A DNA stretch of 8,838 bases from an uncultured Eubacterium sp. (GCA_910586225.1 CAJUIL010000054.1:1-8838), one strand, 5' to 3'. Positions 1 through 5,100 are shown, counted from the first letter of the stretch. Notes: generated by a model from the letters alone, not told the origin. Made by a program: numbers and translations.

Positions 1-35
1 GTTCATTTTTGTATAATTTTCAATCCACTATTCAA

Positions 36-53
36 GAGTTTCCGAGAGTACTC
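36..53 (+). repeat. 18-bp inverted repeat, left copy
   Basis: The sequence GAGTTTCCGAGAGTACTC recurs exactly, in inverted orientation, at 8788-8805. The last ten bases plus the next base form the palindrome AGAGTACTCT (45-54). Flanking bases are not similar between the two copies. The copies point inward, like the ends of an invertible or mobile segment, but no recombinase is visible, so the role is unknown. Confidence 0.75.
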
Positions 54-77
54 TTAATTTGTGTTTCATTTGATATA

Positions 78-271
78 TCAATTATAGCGTGTTTGTTGAA
101 TCTCGTATGCCGGCATACCCGCCAGACTTGCGGCCGTTTTACTATCCGATTCTGCTAAATAACTAAGGTCAGGTAGCAGATGCAGCACTTCATTTTGTCT
201 AATAAAGTTCTCAGTATCCGCCGTTCAATCTCGACCGCACAAGATTGTTTCAAATCTTTTGTTTTAGCCAT
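78..271 (-). pseudogene. frameshifted small gene, unknown function
   Basis: Read on the minus strand, an ATG at 271 opens a frame beginning MAKTKDLKQSCAVEIERRIL. It stays open to a run of four A (193-196) and then loses the frame. If one A is restored there, the frame continues with residues such as LLPDLSYLAESDSKTAA and SLAGMPAYEIQQTRYN to a TGA at 78-80, giving a 64-residue, charged, helix-rich soluble protein. The amino acid composition on both sides of the shift looks like real coding. I see no ribosome binding site of note and do not recognise the family. It may be a remnant of a small accessory protein from a mobile element. A sequencing error in the A run is the main alternative explanation. 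Confidence 0.4.
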
Positions 272-323
272 TTACTTTTCCGGCAATCTTTTTATACAGT
301 TTTTACCGATACTGCTATATTAC

Positions 324-352
324 GAAATAATTTAAAAAAGTTATTTCTTTTT
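324..352 (+). terminator. weak AT-rich hairpin followed by T run
   Basis: GAAATAA (324-330) pairs with TTATTTC (341-347) around a 10-base loop, followed by TTTTT. The form is that of an intrinsic terminator on the plus strand, but the stem has only one G-C pair. No plus-strand gene precedes it in the window. It could act as a leader hairpin for the small gene at 414. Confidence 0.25.
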
Positions 353-373
353 GAGCTCACATGTAGTAAAATA

Positions 374-388
374 TTACATACATTGTAA
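374..388 (+). promoter_or_regulatory. operator-like dyad before the small gene pair
   Basis: TTACA (374-378) and TGTAA (384-388) form a perfect inverted repeat with a 5-base spacer, 26 bases before the start codon at 414. The half-sites resemble the TACA/TGTA core bound by BlaI/CopY-type repressors, but the spacing differs and no such repressor is present, so this is only suggestive. Confidence 0.25.
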
Positions 389-413
389 AACGAAGGAGAG
401 GGGAGGACTATTT

Positions 414-605
414 ATGTTATCAGCAAAAGGATTATTGGACGCGCTTTTACAAGAAGACGTTTCTACAGAAAATTATAAAAATTCTAATAACGATAAAGAC
501 TTTGGCAAGGTACTAGATTCATATGAACCCGCTGACAGCGCCAACGGCTATATGCTTCGGTGTCCTGATGGCCAAGAAAGATTATTTTCGTTAGATAATA
601 ATTAA
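414..605 (+). CDS. small hypothetical protein, 63 aa
   Basis: The start at ATG 414 was chosen because a strong purine-rich ribosome binding site (GGAGAGGGGAGGA, 395-407) lies just upstream. An upstream in-frame TTG at 351 has no such site. The product begins MLSAKGLLDALLQEDVST, has a polar Asn/Asp-rich middle, and ends in a segment (MLRCPDGQERLFSLDNN) that could be two beta strands. There is no signal peptide or membrane segment. It is followed after 9 bases by another tiny gene with its own ribosome binding site, so the two probably form an operon. I do not recognise the family. Small paired genes like these are typical of mobile or accessory regions. Confidence 0.65.
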   Translation: MLSAKGLLDALLQEDVSTENYKNSNNDKDFGKVLDSYEPADSANGYMLRCPDGQERLFSLDNN

Positions 606-614
606 GGAGCCGCT

Positions 615-740
615 ATGGATAAAAATGCACCATCAGACACTTATAAGAAATTATATGCTAAAATCCTTGGCCCACTTTTAAAGCAATTATGTGAGGCAAA
701 TCCGATTTTTGCTGTTAAAGTGCAGATAAATAAAGAATAA
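615..740 (+). CDS. very small hypothetical protein, 41 aa
   Basis: An ATG at 615 is preceded at good spacing by AAGGAG (604-609), which overlaps the stop codon of the upstream 63-residue gene. The product starts MDKNAPSDTYKKLYAKILGP and ends AVKVQINKE. It contains one probable amphipathic helix around residues 9-27 and is basic overall. The close spacing suggests translation from the same mRNA as the gene at 414-605. No family is recognised. The strong ribosome binding site and the tandem arrangement are the only grounds for calling it real. It could encode a small regulatory or toxin-like peptide, but nothing in the sequence shows that. Confidence 0.5.
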   Translation: MDKNAPSDTYKKLYAKILGPLLKQLCEANPIFAVKVQINKE

Positions 741-749
741 ACTGGAAAT

Positions 750-768
750 ATAGACAATTCTATCTTTT
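750..768 (+). terminator. weak hairpin with T run after small gene pair
   Basis: ATAGA (750-754) and TCTAT (759-763) form a 5-bp stem with a 4-base loop, followed by CTTTT. It sits 10 bases after the stop at 740, where a terminator for the two small genes would be expected. The stem is short and AT-rich. Confidence 0.25.
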
Positions 769-843
769 GGGTTGCAAAATGGAGAAATTTGATATAGAAT
801 ACTTTCAGATAACAAATTAGTATAAAATGTTATGTATAAGAAT

Positions 844-960
844 TTATTTCTGCCTTTCTGCAAAGCTACCTGCATCAATCATCACTTCATAAGTCTTGAA
901 GTTTGCTGTAAAACATTCCATAAGAATATGCACAACTGTATCGCTGGATGAATCCGCAGT
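844..960 (-). pseudogene. coding fragment, unknown family
   Basis: On the minus strand a frame running from an in-frame stop (961-963) down to a TAA at 844-846 encodes 38 residues of natural-looking composition, including HILMECFTANFKTYEVMID and AGSFAERQK at the end. The only ATG inside (921) would leave 25 residues. No ribosome binding site is seen. A different frame upstream (about 965-1040, including KFSKLVHTLQNPCQQC) also looks coding-like, which suggests a frameshifted gene 3' end. The family is not recognised. It may be a chance open frame. Confidence 0.25.
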
Positions 961-995
961 TTATACCCCTGCTGCCTGCATTGCTGGCATGGATT

Positions 996-1024
996 TTGCA
1001 ATGTATGTACAAGCTTACTAAATT
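996..1024 (+). promoter_or_regulatory. possible sigma-A promoter for the ferritin-like gene
   Basis: TTGCAA (996-1001) and TAAATT (1019-1024) are separated by 17 bases, about 90 bases before the start at 1115. Each hexamer matches the consensus at four of six positions. A second -10-like TATAAA at 1052-1057 lacks a good -35. Confidence 0.3.
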
Positions 1025-1114
1025 TATGATCCACTGATTCGTTTCATCATGTATAAAAATCCGGCAAACCGGACATACTCCATACCAAACAATAAGAAAA
1101 GGAGTCCTGACACC

Positions 1115-1549
1115 ATGATAGAACAAGATACGATCCGGCTACTGCGCGAATGCGACGCCGGTATTAAAATGGGAGTTGCTTCCATCGACGATGTCATTTC
1201 CTATATCAGCGATCCAGATCTGCAGCAGCTTCTGACCACCTGCAAAAACGACCATATTACTTTAAAGGATGAAATCCAAACGCTGCTCCATAAATACCAC
1301 GACGAAGGCAAAGAACCGGACGCTATGGCAAAGGGAATGTCCTGGCTGAAAACGAATGTAAAGCTTGTTTTGAACGAATCCGACTACACCATCGCCAGCC
1401 TGATGACAGACGGCTGCAATATGGGGATCAAATCATTAAACCAATTCCTGAATGAGTTTCGCGCAGCCGACGAAACATCCAAAGACATCGCCAAACGTCT
1501 GATCCAGCTGGAAGAGCAGCTCGTACAAAATGTAAAAAAATTTTTATAG
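1115..1549 (+). CDS. ferritin-like four-helix protein, DUF2383-type
   Basis: This 144-residue protein starts at ATG 1115, placed by AAAAGGAG (1097-1104) upstream. An upstream in-frame ATG at 1049 lacks a ribosome binding site. The sequence (MIEQDTIRLLRECDAGIKMG, then AKGMSWLKTNVKLVLNESD, DGCNMGIKSLNQFLNEF and LIQLEEQLVQNVKKFL) resembles the DUF2383 ferritin-like group found in many Clostridia. It shows four amphipathic helices at about residues 3-22, 26-62, 72-100 and 103-142. The conserved Glu, His and Asp residues of such bundles can bind metal in related proteins, but no function is established here. It is cytoplasmic, with no signal peptide. It is transcribed alone and followed directly by a hairpin terminator. 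The open frame is intact and its codon use looks normal, unlike the decayed neighbours. Confidence 0.8.
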   Translation: MIEQDTIRLLRECDAGIKMGVASIDDVISYISDPDLQQLLTTCKNDHITLKDEIQTLLHKYHDEGKEPDAMAKGMSWLKTNVKLVLNESDYTIASLMTDGCNMGIKSLNQFLNEFRAADETSKDIAKRLIQLEEQLVQNVKKFL

Positions 1550-1551
1550 TA

Positions 1552-1583
1552 AAAAGAGAATGTTTCCATCGACATCCTCTTTT
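1552..1583 (+). terminator. hairpin terminator after ferritin-like gene
   Basis: AAAAGAG (1552-1558) pairs with CTCTTTT (1577-1583), and inside it ATGT (1560-1563) pairs with ACAT (1572-1575), with one A-C mismatch and an 8-base loop. The A and T tracts at the base would serve either strand. It begins 3 bases after the stop codon. Confidence 0.6.
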
Positions 1584-1653
1584 CCATCTGGAAGTATATC
1601 ATCTGTTGTGACAGAGTATAAGCATATCAACCGCTTCGGCGTGTTGGTGGATT

Positions 1654-1694
1654 GTAGCGGTTGAGGTTGCCAAACTGTCAAACCGCTACTTTTT
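1654..1694 (+). terminator. strong hairpin with T5 tail; alternative pairing arm upstream
   Basis: GTAGCGGTT (1654-1662) pairs perfectly with AACCGCTAC (1681-1689) and is followed by TTTTT, a good intrinsic terminator on the plus strand. Its left arm can also pair over 9 bp with TCAACCGCT at 1627-1635, so two mutually exclusive folds exist. It lies just past the 3' end of the minus-strand gene at 1693-1857, and in that direction it has no T tract. Confidence 0.55.
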
Positions 1695-1857
1695 ATGATA
1701 TTCCTAATTTTTGTTTAAGAAGCTGTATCCCCTCGACTACTACATTTACACGTTGCGTTTTCATTACGTCCGCACATTTTTGTATATCTGCAATTTCTGT
1801 CGGCGACATTCTAAAGCCTGCTTTTTCAGTTCGGGGATTATCCGTTGGTCTGCCCAT
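1693..1857 (-). CDS. small ribbon-helix-helix-like protein, 54 aa
   Basis: The frame starting MGRPTDNPRTEKAGFRMSPT and ending LLKQKLGIS encodes a 54-residue basic protein. A short strand (about residues 11-17, KAGFRMS) is followed by two helices (about 18-31 and 33-51), the layout of CopG/Arc-type ribbon-helix-helix DNA-binding proteins. MGRPTDNP is a typical N-terminus of such small proteins in Clostridia. They commonly serve as repressors or as relaxosome accessory factors. The start is ambiguous. An upstream ATG at 1879 begins MNVEKKK, and a run of eight A (1857-1864) puts it one base out of frame, so with seven A the product would begin MNVEKKKMGRP. A promoter and an overlapping dyad lie upstream (1903-1944), consistent with autoregulation. 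No relaxase is present. Confidence 0.6.
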   Translation of the reverse strand: MGRPTDNPRTEKAGFRMSPTEIADIQKCADVMKTQRVNVVVEGIQLLKQKLGIS

Positions 1858-1902
1858 TTTTTTTCTTTTCTACGTTCATCACCTTATTCCTTGCCTTTTT
1901 GT

Positions 1903-1927
1903 CCAATAAATGATATTATTTATTTGG
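1903..1927. promoter_or_regulatory. operator-like inverted repeat over the -10 of the small RHH gene
   Basis: CCAATAAAT (1903-1911) and ATTTATTTGG (1918-1927) form an inverted repeat with one extra base in the right arm and a 6-base spacer. It covers the predicted -10 box (1915-1920) of the minus-strand promoter, a natural position for autorepression by the encoded DNA-binding protein. Confidence 0.4.
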
Positions 1928-1944
1928 TATAGGGGCAGTGGCAA
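1915..1944 (-). promoter_or_regulatory. sigma-A-like promoter for the small RHH gene
   Basis: On the minus strand, -35 TTGCCA (1944-1939) and -10 AATAAT (1920-1915) are 18 bases apart, each one mismatch from the consensus. Transcription would start about 1905-1909, some 50 bases before the ATG at 1857. Confidence 0.5.
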
Positions 1945-1959
1945 TTACCGCCCCTTTTG
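1931..1959 (+). terminator. GC-rich hairpin with TTTT
   Basis: AGGGGC (1931-1936) pairs with GCCCCT (1950-1955), followed by TTTG. It lies between two minus-strand genes and overlaps the -35 of the downstream one. The T run follows it only on the plus strand, so its role as a terminator of the 1993-2151 transcript is doubtful. Confidence 0.3.
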
Positions 1960-1992
1960 TGGTCTGGCCCTGTTTAGAAATAAATGGGGCTT

Positions 1993-2151
1993 TTAATCTT
2001 CCAATGTCTTTTGCAGATTTTCAGCGATTTTTGTAAGTTTCTCATCCTTCTTCTCGCTTTCCTTTTCTTCCATTGCGTCTTTCAGAGCGTCTAACAGAAA
2101 TCTTAGAAAACCATTGAACTGTTTGTCTGTCGTCATTCCCATATCTACCAT
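1993..2151 (-). CDS. small charged hypothetical protein, 52 aa
   Basis: The start at ATG 2151 was chosen because AAAGGAG (2163-2157) lies just upstream. A further in-frame ATG at 2187 has no such site. The product begins MVDMGMTTDKQFNGFLRFLL and continues DALKDAMEEKESEKKDEKL to LQKTLED. It is a highly charged, probably all-helical protein with a likely amphipathic helix (residues 9-24) and a coiled-coil-like Glu/Lys segment (25-50). Similar small TDKQF-type proteins are, from general knowledge, frequent near phage and conjugative-element genes of Clostridia. Their function is not known to me. It lies upstream of the ribbon-helix-helix gene on the same strand, separated by 135 bases that contain that gene's own promoter. 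Confidence 0.6.
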   Translation of the reverse strand: MVDMGMTTDKQFNGFLRFLLDALKDAMEEKESEKKDEKLTKIAENLQKTLED

Positions 2152-2254
2152 TTGTTCTCCTTTCCGGCTTCCTGCCTGCCTTAACATTGAGAATTTTTGT
2201 CATGTACAATCGGAGAATTTTCAGCTTCCTGAGCGCAACGCTGCCTATTTAGAT

Positions 2255-2536
2255 CTATTTACGAACTACGCTGATCCGCTCTTTAATATGCCCGCCTTTC
2301 ACAATCTCATCAACCATAGCAACAGCATAATCTGCGTAGCTGATGACGCTTTCGCCCCTTTCATTCAACATTAGCTCCTCCCCGCCAAGAATATATTTGC
2401 CGCTGCGTTCACCTTCTGCCTGAAAATCCCCTGCAGGGCTAAGGTAAGTCCACTTCACATCGTTTCTCTGCCGAAGCTCGGAAAGCGCTTTTGCCATTGC
2501 AGCAGCAAGCGGCTTGAATTTATCATAGCTCCAGCA
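2255..2536 (-). pseudogene. C-terminal remnant of NAD(P)H-binding oxidoreductase
   Basis: The frame contains KWTYLSPAGDFQAEGERSGK, then YILGGEELMLNERGESVISY and ADYAVAMVDEIVKG, ending ISVVRK. This is the C-terminal third of atypical short-chain-dehydrogenase/NmrA-like NAD(P)H-binding proteins (about 210 residues), where WTYLSPA and the ISYADYA segment are recognisable. The N-terminal Rossmann part with its GxxGxxG motif is absent. The frame runs only to a stop at 2537-2539 and merges with the 3' end of the Fic gene. The ATG at 2497 has no convincing ribosome binding site and would give an 80-residue product without a cofactor site. I read it as a deletion remnant joined to the Fic gene, not a working enzyme. 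Confidence 0.75.
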
Positions 2537-3424
2537 TCAGTAAGTAACTGTCCAGCCTTGCATTCACATAACCCGCAAACAGCTTTTCCATTGCACCAAG
2601 ATTATGCTTTACATGGTATTCATCAAACGCATTGTAATAAGAAATCCGGTCTGCAAACTTAATGTTAATTGGCGGATATCCGGCTTTCATCAATTCCAAA
2701 TTCACAAGCAGCCTTCCGGTTTTACCATTTCCATCAATAAAAGGGTGAATCCCCTCAAATTCAATATGGAACCGTGCAAGCCTGGTAATGATATGCTCCG
2801 CACGATTTTTATAATTCTCCGCAACTGTTCCATCTTAGGCTGGATCAGATATGGCTGTACTGGTTCATGTTTCGCACCCATAATTCTGACAGGAATTTTT
2901 CTGTAAACTCCACGATCTTCCCGTTTATCCGCCAATACAAGATAATGTATCTGCTTGATGATATTCTCCGATAAAGGCATCTGCTCTTTTACCAAATCCC
3001 GCACTAAATCAAATGCCTCTTTATGCCCGACTGCCTCCATATGGTCTTTTAACGGTTTCCTGTCAATCGTCAGGCCACGCAAAACCATATCCGTCTCACG
3101 CAGGGTCAGAGTATTTCCCTCAATAGCATTGGAATTATAAGTATACTCAACAATAAATTCTTCTGTCAGACGCTCCAATTCCCCCTTTGTCAGCGGGCGT
3201 CTGGCATCCAGTTCTCTTTTCTTCCTTTCTATAGCTGTCAGTAAACTATCTGTTGCTTTAAACCGTCCATCCACTGGTTTTCTTGCATCTGCTGGAATCA
3301 TCCAACAGCGTCCTTCACGGATGACACCGGAAACTTTTCCTTCTGCGCATAATATACGCACACGCCTGTCAGAAATTCCCCATTTCTCTGCAGCCTGTTT
3401 TACTGTCATATACGTAAATAGCAA
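2523..3424 (-). pseudogene. Fic-family protein with N-terminal HTH, frameshifted
   Basis: Fic proteins transfer AMP or related groups from nucleotides to target proteins. Residues 6-50 (MTVKQAAEKWGISDRRVRIL onward) form a MerR/excisionase-like DNA-binding domain. S98-xxx-E102-G103 in YNSNAIEGN matches the N-terminal inhibitory motif (S/T)xxxE(G/N) of class II Fic proteins. The frame is lost near residue 202 (about 2818-2824). One base added there restores NYKNRAEHIITRLARFHIEF and the active-site motif HPFIDGNGKTGR (2712-2747), then NLELMKAGYPPINIKFADR to the stop at 2523. The restored length is 300 residues, normal for the family. The motif has Lys where HxFx(D/E)GNGRxxR has its first Arg. 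The start may be TTG 3424 (GGAAAG upstream) or ATG 3409. Its promoter is intact. A sequencing error could explain the shift. Without it the product lacks the catalytic motif. Confidence 0.85.
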
Positions 3425-3441
3425 CCCTCGCTTTCCAAAAT

Positions 3442-3470
3442 ATTATATTCTCTATTCGGAATAATATCAA
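3442..3470 (-). promoter_or_regulatory. sigma-A promoter of the Fic gene
   Basis: On the minus strand, -35 TTGATA (3470-3465) and -10 TATAAT (3447-3442) are exactly 17 bases apart: a perfect -10 and a five-of-six -35. The start would be near 3435, about 10-26 bases before the candidate start codons. Confidence 0.7.
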
Positions 3471-3487
3471 TCAAAAAGGAATAATAT
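3458..3487. repeat. two GGAATAATAT direct repeats at the Fic promoter
   Basis: GGAATAATAT occurs at 3458-3467, overlapping the -35 region, and at 3478-3487, exactly 20 bases apart (about two helical turns). The second copy sits within a perfect palindrome GAATA-A-TATTC (3479-3489). This spacing is typical of cooperative repressor sites. The HTH of the Fic protein is the obvious candidate binder. Confidence 0.45.
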
Positions 3488-3504
3488 TCTTTGCTTTACG
3501 AAAT

Positions 3505-3546
3505 AAAAAAGATTCGAAAATACAATATATGCTTTCCGAATCTTTT
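3505..3546. terminator. hairpin with A/T flanks upstream of the Fic gene
   Basis: AAAAGATTCG (3507-3516) pairs with CGAATCTTTT (3537-3546), a 10-bp stem with a 20-base loop that can pair further (AAA/TTT with a bulged C). A and T tracts on both sides would allow termination on either strand. It insulates the Fic promoter from transcription coming from the right. Confidence 0.5.
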
Positions 3547-3684
3547 GCAAATTCAAATGCCTTTGAGGGGTAACACGCCTCCAAAATCAAACAAGGAATT
3601 TCAGCAACATCCAATGTACCGGAATCCCTTATTTTCAGCGGTCTTTCCTATTTTCTGTTTTTATCCTTTATATCAATTAAGCGG

Positions 3685-3713
3685 TTGACATTTCTCTGTA
3701 CGATTTTCATAAA
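3685..3713 (+). promoter_or_regulatory. consensus-like plus-strand promoter with no gene behind it
   Basis: A perfect -35 TTGACA (3685-3690) is followed after 17 bases by CATAAA (3708-3713), matching the -10 at four of six positions. Transcription would start near 3720 and run through the hairpin-rich stretch toward the 3' end of the regulator gene, on the opposite strand. Confidence 0.45.
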
Positions 3714-3719
3714 TACCAA

Positions 3720-4006
3720 TAAGCTGCTACTCCAGTTCTCATCCACATTCAGGAAAAAATTTCGGCTGTCGTCCGCGGATATTGAATCTCCTGATAGCAC
3801 ATGGCAAAATCCTCCATGTACCCTGGTACACCTCCGGTTTTGCCATATACTCTCAGAAAAATATCCTACGCTTAACTACGAGTTATTTTGTGGACGATGC
3901 ACCAGTGCTCCATCCAGGCAGAAATTAAAGTTTAGTGCTGACTGATTCGCGTCAGTACAAGGCAAAATTTCAACGGCGATGTGGTTCCATCGACTAGAAA
4001 TTTTAA
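3720..4006 (+). ncRNA. candidate structured non-coding RNA
   Basis: Downstream of the promoter at 3685-3713 are three strong hairpins. ATGGCAAAA/TTTTGCCAT (3801-3846) has an inner TGTACC/GGTACA. GTGCTGAC/GTCAGTAC (3935-3958) has one G-T pair. AAAATTTC/GAAATTTT (3964-4004) has an inner CGATG/CATCG and ends in TTTT like a terminator. No open frame with a ribosome binding site exists on the plus strand. The same hairpins could instead belong to the 3' region of the minus-strand regulator transcript. No known RNA family is recognised. Confidence 0.3.
3964..4004. terminator. two-part hairpin after the regulator gene
   Basis: The outer stem AAAATTTC (3964-3971)/GAAATTTT (3997-4004) and the inner stem CGATG (3977-3981)/CATCG (3988-3992) form a nearly symmetric hairpin 57 bases beyond the stop of the minus-strand regulator. 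It may end the maltose-type operon transcript. The T tract is short. Confidence 0.4.
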
Positions 4007-4060
4007 CAAAGTAATCGCTTGAATCAGGCTGTAATAAACTCCAGAAAGCCTCTCTTTCTT

Positions 4061-5098
4061 TTACGTCCGTTTCACCGGCCCGGTCGACTCCCGTACCTCC
4101 AGCTTCGCTTCAAAAATCCGTCCGCCTTCGCATACGTCCCCTTCCATCAGTGCAAACAGCATTTGTACCGCTGCCTGCACCATCTCGTGGATCGGCTGAT
4201 GGACCGTCGTGATCGAAGGGTGATAAAAATGCGTCAGATCCAGCCCATCAAACCCGACTACAGAATAATCCTCCGGTATCCGTCCACCGGATTCCAAAAT
4301 CGCCTTGCAGGCACCGATTGCCGTCATGTCCGAGGTCGCGAAAACTGCTGTAAATTCCGTTCCATTCGCTAACAGCTCCTGCGTGACCGCATAACCATTC
4401 TCCGCTGAAAAACTGGCTAGATTGTGCTTCATATAACAGACAAGCTCAGGATCCAGCGCAATCTTATTTTTTCGCAGCGCCTTGCAGTAGCCCTCGTAAC
4501 GCAGGCTGCCAACGCCGCGCTCCTCTTGATTCGACGTAATGATCGCAATCCTGCGGTGTCCCAGGCTGCACAGATAATCCACGACCTTAAAGCTCTCCTT
4601 TACGTCATCAATCGCCACAAAATGAGCCGGACTCTCTCCTGGCAGCTGTGGCGGCCTGACTGTGCATAAGATATACGAGACGTTCAACAAAGCAAAATCC
4701 TGCGCATTCTCGCGAATACGCCCACCAAGAAAGATAATACCTTTCAATTTCTTTTCTTTTTCCAGCTCCAGTGCAACATTGATCTCATCCTCGTCAAACC
4801 CGACCTTCTGCAAAATAAATGTATAGTTTCTCCGGCTGAGCACTTCCTCAAACATATGGAACATCCCTTGGAAAAACGGATTATCAATGCCTTTCATCAA
4901 AAGCGCAACCGTATTGGATTCCGTACGCTTTAAATTTCTGGCGCTGTTATTTGGAATATAATTATGCTCCTCGATCACTTGCATGATTTTTGCTTTTGTT
5001 TCAGGGTTGATATCAGGATGGTCATTCATCGCACGCGACACCGTACTCACCCCGACTCCGCAGAGTTTTGCAACATCCCTGATCGTTATATCACTCAT
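4061..5098 (-). CDS. LacI/GalR-family transcriptional regulator
   Basis: This complete 345-residue protein has the usual length for the family. The helix-turn-helix is at residues 4-25 (ITIRDVAKLCGVGVSTVSRA), the hinge helix at about 50-58 (NNSARNLKR), and a periplasmic-binding-protein-like effector domain at 62-340, including GIDNPFFQGMFHMFEE, GHRRIAIIT, AVFATSDMTAIGA and GFDGLDLTHFYHPSITTVHQ. It would bind DNA as a dimer and respond to a sugar. The position after malF, malG and malQ suggests control of that operon and a maltose or malto-oligosaccharide-type ligand, which is inference. It starts 2 bases after the malQ stop with only a weak ribosome binding site, so translation is probably coupled to malQ. 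It ends upstream of a hairpin at 3964-4004. A CcpA-like role is less likely, because the gene sits inside a sugar operon. Confidence 0.92.
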   Translation of the reverse strand: MSDITIRDVAKLCGVGVSTVSRAMNDHPDINPETKAKIMQVIEEHNYIPNNSARNLKRTESNTVALLMKGIDNPFFQGMFHMFEEVLSRRNYTFILQKVGFDEDEINVALELEKEKKLKGIIFLGGRIRENAQDFALLNVSYILCTVRPPQLPGESPAHFVAIDDVKESFKVVDYLCSLGHRRIAIITSNQEERGVGSLRYEGYCKALRKNKIALDPELVCYMKHNLASFSAENGYAVTQELLANGTEFTAVFATSDMTAIGACKAILESGGRIPEDYSVVGFDGLDLTHFYHPSITTVHQPIHEMVQAAVQMLFALMEGDVCEGGRIFEAKLEVRESTGPVKRT

Positions 5099-5100
5099 TG

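Larger units (their letters stand above)
3547..4060. other. gene-poor spacer with hairpins and coding-like debris
   Basis: About 510 bases lie between the hairpin at 3546 and the regulator stop at 4061 without a convincing gene. On the minus strand one frame is open from inside the regulator gene down to 3648 except for a single TAG at 3876-3878. It contains stretches such as LNFNFCLDGALVHRPQNNS and NWSSSLLVFMKIVQRNVNRL, but lacks a start codon with a ribosome binding site. The same bases form three clear hairpins (3801-3846, 3935-3958, 3964-4004). It may be a dispersed non-coding repeat or a structured RNA. Confidence 0.4.

Noticed and set aside
101..113. ATCTCGTATGCCG matches part of a common sequencing adapter
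   Set aside because: The match stops after 13 bases, and the stretch is explained by a coding-like frame and by the palindrome GTATGCCGGCATAC (105-118).
687..878. 63-codon minus-strand open frame
   Set aside because: It overlaps the small plus-strand gene end and another coding-like frame, has Phe/Ile/Tyr-rich AT composition and no ribosome binding site.
887..1126. 79-codon minus-strand open frame crossing the ferritin-like gene start
   Set aside because: Its composition is rich in Cys, Tyr and Trp, it overlaps the ribosome binding site and promoter region of a real gene, and another frame of the same strand looks more coding-like at 844-960.
1661..1932. Two overlapping plus-strand open frames of 73-82 codons
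   Set aside because: They are antisense to the small RHH-like gene and its promoter, rich in Cys, Phe and Ser, with no ribosome binding site.
3685..3945. 86-codon plus-strand open frame beginning inside the TTGACA region
   Set aside because: It starts at the promoter itself without a ribosome binding site and spans the strong hairpins; structure explains the stretch better than coding.
4019..4372. 117-codon plus-strand open frame rich in Arg and Pro
   Set aside because: It lies opposite the well-supported LacI-type regulator and has typical antisense composition.
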